This document shows positions 6,544-8,715 of a DNA stretch of 8,715 nucleotides, in pieces; position 1 is the first letter of the stretch; each line of letters starts with the position of its first letter. The DNA is from Acidobacteriota bacterium. GTDB lineage: Bacteria > Acidobacteriota > Terriglobia > UBA7540. The position numbers and the translations under genes are program-made. Location: positions 1-8,715 of the forward strand of contig JAJYJL010000254.1 in NCBI GenBank assembly GCA_021789565.1. The letters run 5' to 3'. The notes beneath the pieces were generated by a model. That model worked only from the letters and a program-made list of their open reading frames with translations. It ran no database searches and was not told where the DNA came from.

Positions 6544-7680
6544 ATGCAGATCAGCGAAGTGAATGTTCATGTCGTTCCGATGAGCGCCTCGTGGCTGAGC
6601 GAAGGCATGATCGCGAACCCGATGTCAATCTACCCGGAGTATAAAGCGACGCGCTCGAGCTGGTTCGGCCCGATGACCGCGGCAATCGTCGAGATCGTCA
6701 CAAGTGACGGCTTGCGAGGGCTGGGTACCATAGGCGGTGGCAAGGGGAGGGTGGCCGCGGCCGTCATCGATGAACAGTTCAGGCAACTGCTGCTCGGGAA
6801 AGACCCGGCGGATATCGAGCAACTGTGGGACCAGATGTTCCGAGCGTCGCAGTTCTATGGACGCAAGGGGGTAGTGATCGAGGCGATCAGCGGCATTGAC
6901 CTTGCGCTGTGGGACCTGGCGGGCAAGGCAGCGGGGGTGCCCGTCTATCAATTGGTTGGCGGCCGGACAAAAGACCTCGTTCCTGTCTACGTTACCGGCA
7001 ACCTGACCGAGCGGCACCTGAAAGAAGGTTTCCGCGACGTGAAACTGGCGGTGCCCTACGGCCCGGCGGACGGCCAGGAAGGCATGAAGAAAAACATCGA
7101 GCTGGTGGCAAAAACCCGCGAATTGATCGGACCCGATGGCGACATCATGCTGGACTGCTACATGGCGCTCGATATTCCTTACACGATTGCCCTGGCCAAA
7201 GCTGTCGCTGAGTTCAAGGTTCTATGGATTGAAGAGCCAGTACCCCCGGACCAGATCGATTCCTATCGGAAGATTAAGGACGCAGTGTCAGGAGTGCTGA
7301 TTGCGGGCGGTGAGCATGAATTCACGCGCTATGGGTTCCGCGATCTGATCGAGAAGCATGCGGTGGACGTTCTTCAGCCGGACATCTACCGCGCCGGCGG
7401 GCTTACCGAACTGAAGAAAATAGCCGACATGGCCAGCGCCCATGACCTGCCCGTGATTCCCCACGGCGTGGGCGCACCCACCTATCATTTTGTGATGTCC
7501 ACGCAGAACGCGCCGCGTGCGGAGTTTGTGGACATCTTCGCCCAGGGAGGCAGTCCACTGCTGAAAGGCGAGCCACAGCCGCAGAATGGATTTGTCGATC
7601 TCAGCCCGGCACCCGGCTTCGGGTACGAACTCGATGAGGATGTGCTCAGCGGCAAATCCCGCGCGGCCCTCATCTGGTAG
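6544..7680 (+). CDS. Enolase-superfamily sugar-acid dehydratase, L-rhamnonate dehydratase-like
   Basis: The 378-residue protein belongs to the mandelate racemase/muconate lactonizing enzyme group of the enolase superfamily. These enzymes use Mg2+ to abstract a proton next to a carboxylate; dehydratase members turn an aldonate into a 2-keto-3-deoxy acid. The capping domain covers about residues 1-125 and contains FYGRKGVVIEAISGIDLALWDL (104-125), very close to rhamnonate dehydratases. In the barrel the expected metal ligands are Asp204 (MLDCYM), Glu230 (WIEEPV) and Glu257 (GGEHEF), with His258, Asp280 (QPD) and the catalytic His307 (IPHGVG) as the Asp-His dyad; Glu327 also fits. All key residues are present, so it should be active. 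L-rhamnonate is the best guess; other acid sugars such as L-lyxonate or L-mannonate remain possible. No rhamnose dehydrogenase, lactonase or keto-acid aldolase is in the window. GAGGG (6535-6539) precedes the ATG. The protein is cytoplasmic. Confidence 0.88.
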   Translation: MQISEVNVHVVPMSASWLSEGMIANPMSIYPEYKATRSSWFGPMTAAIVEIVTSDGLRGLGTIGGGKGRVAAAVIDEQFRQLLLGKDPADIEQLWDQMFRASQFYGRKGVVIEAISGIDLALWDLAGKAAGVPVYQLVGGRTKDLVPVYVTGNLTERHLKEGFRDVKLAVPYGPADGQEGMKKNIELVAKTRELIGPDGDIMLDCYMALDIPYTIALAKAVAEFKVLWIEEPVPPDQIDSYRKIKDAVSGVLIAGGEHEFTRYGFRDLIEKHAVDVLQPDIYRAGGLTELKKIADMASAHDLPVIPHGVGAPTYHFVMSTQNAPRAEFVDIFAQGGSPLLKGEPQPQNGFVDLSPAPGFGYELDEDVLSGKSRAALIW

Positions 7681-7920
7681 AACCGTCCTGCCGACGGAAA
7701 TCATAAGCGCCGCCAATCCCGGGATGCGCTGGCAGAAGCTGGCCGGGAACTCCTTCCCCTCCTGGATTTATGGCTCCAAAGTACAACCGAAATTTCTCCA
7801 ACCGTGACTTTTGTCATAGGCCCACAAAGTGCCACGCGGTGTAATGACTGTAGTGACGGTGACGTTTGGAGCGTGGCAGATTCCGGCCGATCACAAGGGG
7901 CTGTCAAACAAGGAGGATGG
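7681..7920. other. Intergenic region before the RIC gene, no clear gene
   Basis: These 240 bases hold no supportable gene. Visible details are a 5-bp hairpin just after the dehydratase stop (7683-7687 with 7693-7697, no T-run), the 8-bp palindrome GAAATTTC (7789-7796), a TTGTCA (7811-7816) that could be a -35 box but has no good -10 at the right distance, and TGAC at 7845, 7854 and 7860, the last two within a tandem GTGACG pair (7853-7864). The RIC frame stays open back to a GTG at 7804, but that stretch does not look like protein from the family. A separate promoter for the RIC gene is likely to lie here. Confidence 0.45.
7911..7916 (+). promoter_or_regulatory. Ribosome binding site AGGAGG fixing the RIC start
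   Basis: A perfect AGGAGG core lies 4 bases before the ATG at 7921. The spacing is slightly short, but this is by far the best site in the region and argues for the ATG at 7921 over the GTG at 7804. Another ATG at 7917 is out of frame and reaches a stop after 11 codons. Confidence 0.7.
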
Positions 7921-8655
7921 ATGAGTATCAACACACAAAGAACCGTGGCTGAAATTGCACTTGAAAAACCGCAGGCTGCTGCCGTCTTTGAAAAACTGGG
8001 GATTGATTACTGCTGCGGCGGAGGCAAGCCTCTGGCAGCGGCGTGCGAGGCGGCGGGCATTGATGTTAACAACGTCGCGAACCTGCTGGAAGCAGCCGCC
8101 GGTACGGACCAGCCTGGGGTTGAAGCCGGGAACTGGAGCGAGCAGTCTCTCGCCACCTTGATCGACTACATTGTGCGCAAACATCATTCTTATTGCCGCG
8201 AAGAATGTCTTCGCCTGGAACCTCTATCGGAGAAAGTGCTTTCAAAGCACGGTGAGAACCATACCGAACTCCAGCAGATTCATAAGCTGTTTACGTCGCT
8301 GCGCAATGAGCTCAGCATGCACATGATGAAGGAAGAGCAGATACTGTTTCCCTACATCATTGGTCTCGAGCATTCTGCCACAATCGAATCGCTTCCTCCC
8401 CGGGCGCCCTTCGGAACGGTCCGAAACCCGGTGCGCATGATGGTCCAGGAACACGACGATGCCGGCCAGTTGCTGAAAGAAATTCGGGAATTGACGCGGA
8501 ACTTCTCTGCACCTGAAGACGCCTGCACAAGCTATAAGGCGCTCTACCAGGGTCTGCACGCTTTTGAAGCCGACCTGCATCAGCACATCCATCTGGAAAA
8601 CAATCTGCTCTTCCCGCGCGCGATTGGTCTGGAGGAAGCGGTGCAAGCGGCCTGA
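7921..8655 (+). CDS. ric: RIC-family (YtfE/ScdA) di-iron iron-sulfur cluster repair protein
   Basis: This 244-residue protein has the usual RIC two-domain layout. The N-terminal ScdA_N domain (about 1-60) carries the hallmark LGIDYCCGGGKPLAAAC with the Cys pair at 31-32. The C-terminal hemerythrin-like four-helix bundle (about 75-240) has all expected iron ligands in place: His89, His110, His134 with Glu138 in HMMKEEQILFP, His178 in QEHDDAG, and His222 with Glu226 in HIHLENNLLFPRA. The family restores iron-sulfur clusters damaged by nitric oxide or oxidants in the cytoplasm and may itself handle NO. Length matches full family members. The start is set by AGGAGG and by the family-like N-terminus MSINTQRTVAEIALEKP; a GTG at 7804 would add 39 residues without family resemblance. 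It is separated from the dehydratase gene by 240 bases and is probably its own unit. No obvious NsrR or FNR box was found upstream. Confidence 0.95.
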   Translation: MSINTQRTVAEIALEKPQAAAVFEKLGIDYCCGGGKPLAAACEAAGIDVNNVANLLEAAAGTDQPGVEAGNWSEQSLATLIDYIVRKHHSYCREECLRLEPLSEKVLSKHGENHTELQQIHKLFTSLRNELSMHMMKEEQILFPYIIGLEHSATIESLPPRAPFGTVRNPVRMMVQEHDDAGQLLKEIRELTRNFSAPEDACTSYKALYQGLHAFEADLHQHIHLENNLLFPRAIGLEEAVQAA

Positions 8656-8679
8656 GTCACAACGTGTTCCACAATAAAA

Positions 8680-8701
8680 GGCCGTTTGCGTCACTTCGGC
8701 C
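8680..8701. repeat. Weak inverted repeat after the RIC gene
   Basis: GGCCG (8680-8684) can pair with CGGCC (8697-8701) across a 12-base loop, 24 bases after the RIC stop codon. It could be part of a transcription end, but the stem is short and no T-run follows before the window ends. Confidence 0.2.
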
Positions 8702-8715
8702 AACAATCGTCCTGC

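Noticed and set aside
7681..7920. FNR or NsrR operator upstream of the RIC gene
   Set aside because: I looked for TTGAT-N4-ATCAA and for AT-rich NsrR-type dyads and found neither; only short TGAC repeats and an 8-bp palindrome are present.
1..8715. CRISPR array, tRNA or rRNA, insertion sequence or prophage genes
   Set aside because: No regularly spaced repeats, no cloverleaf-like segments, no transposase or integrase motifs and no phage proteins were seen. All long stretches are explained by metabolic genes.

Overview
The window is high-GC, densely packed bacterial chromosomal DNA with seven protein-coding genes, no RNA genes, no insertion sequences and no CRISPR array. The mix of families (GH42, a variant ROK kinase, an FucP-like MFS carrier, a secreted GH39-like enzyme, an enolase-superfamily sugar-acid dehydratase, a ferrochelatase with four cluster-type cysteines and a RIC di-iron protein) together with short GTAGCG-ended palindromes would fit a soil-type heterotroph such as an Acidobacteriota member. 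That placement is inference from gene content and style; no taxonomic marker is present.

Layout. Bases 1-1533 (+) are the C-terminal 510 residues of a GH42 beta-galactosidase-type enzyme whose start lies off the left edge. After a 134-base gap holding a REP-like inverted repeat come a ROK-family sugar kinase-like protein (1668-2570, +) and an MFS permease (2604-3758, +), 33 bases apart. A ferrochelatase gene runs the other way (4759-3755, -) and shares four bases with the end of the permease gene, so the two stop codons interlock. A 220-base divergent intergenic region (4760-4979) carries two dyads that look like operators. It leads into an exported GH39-like clan GH-A glycoside hydrolase (4980-6479, +) and, 64 bases on, an L-rhamnonate dehydratase-like enolase-superfamily enzyme (6544-7680, +). 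After 240 bases without a gene comes a RIC/YtfE/ScdA-type iron-sulfur repair protein (7921-8655, +).

How the genes work together. Five of the seven genes suit uptake and breakdown of plant- or microbe-derived oligosaccharides: GH42 and the GH39-like enzyme release sugars, the MFS carrier would import them, the ROK protein would phosphorylate or sense a sugar, and the dehydratase would act on a sugar acid in a non-phosphorylative route. The ferrochelatase and RIC genes belong to haem synthesis and to iron-centre repair under nitrosative or oxidative stress. They may be chance neighbours, although both concern iron cofactors that nitric oxide attacks. I found no clearly new multi-gene system. 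The points most worth checking are the ROK protein that has lost the usual zinc/sugar motif, the compact Cys cluster at the ferrochelatase C-terminus, the interlocked stop codons and the two operator-like dyads.
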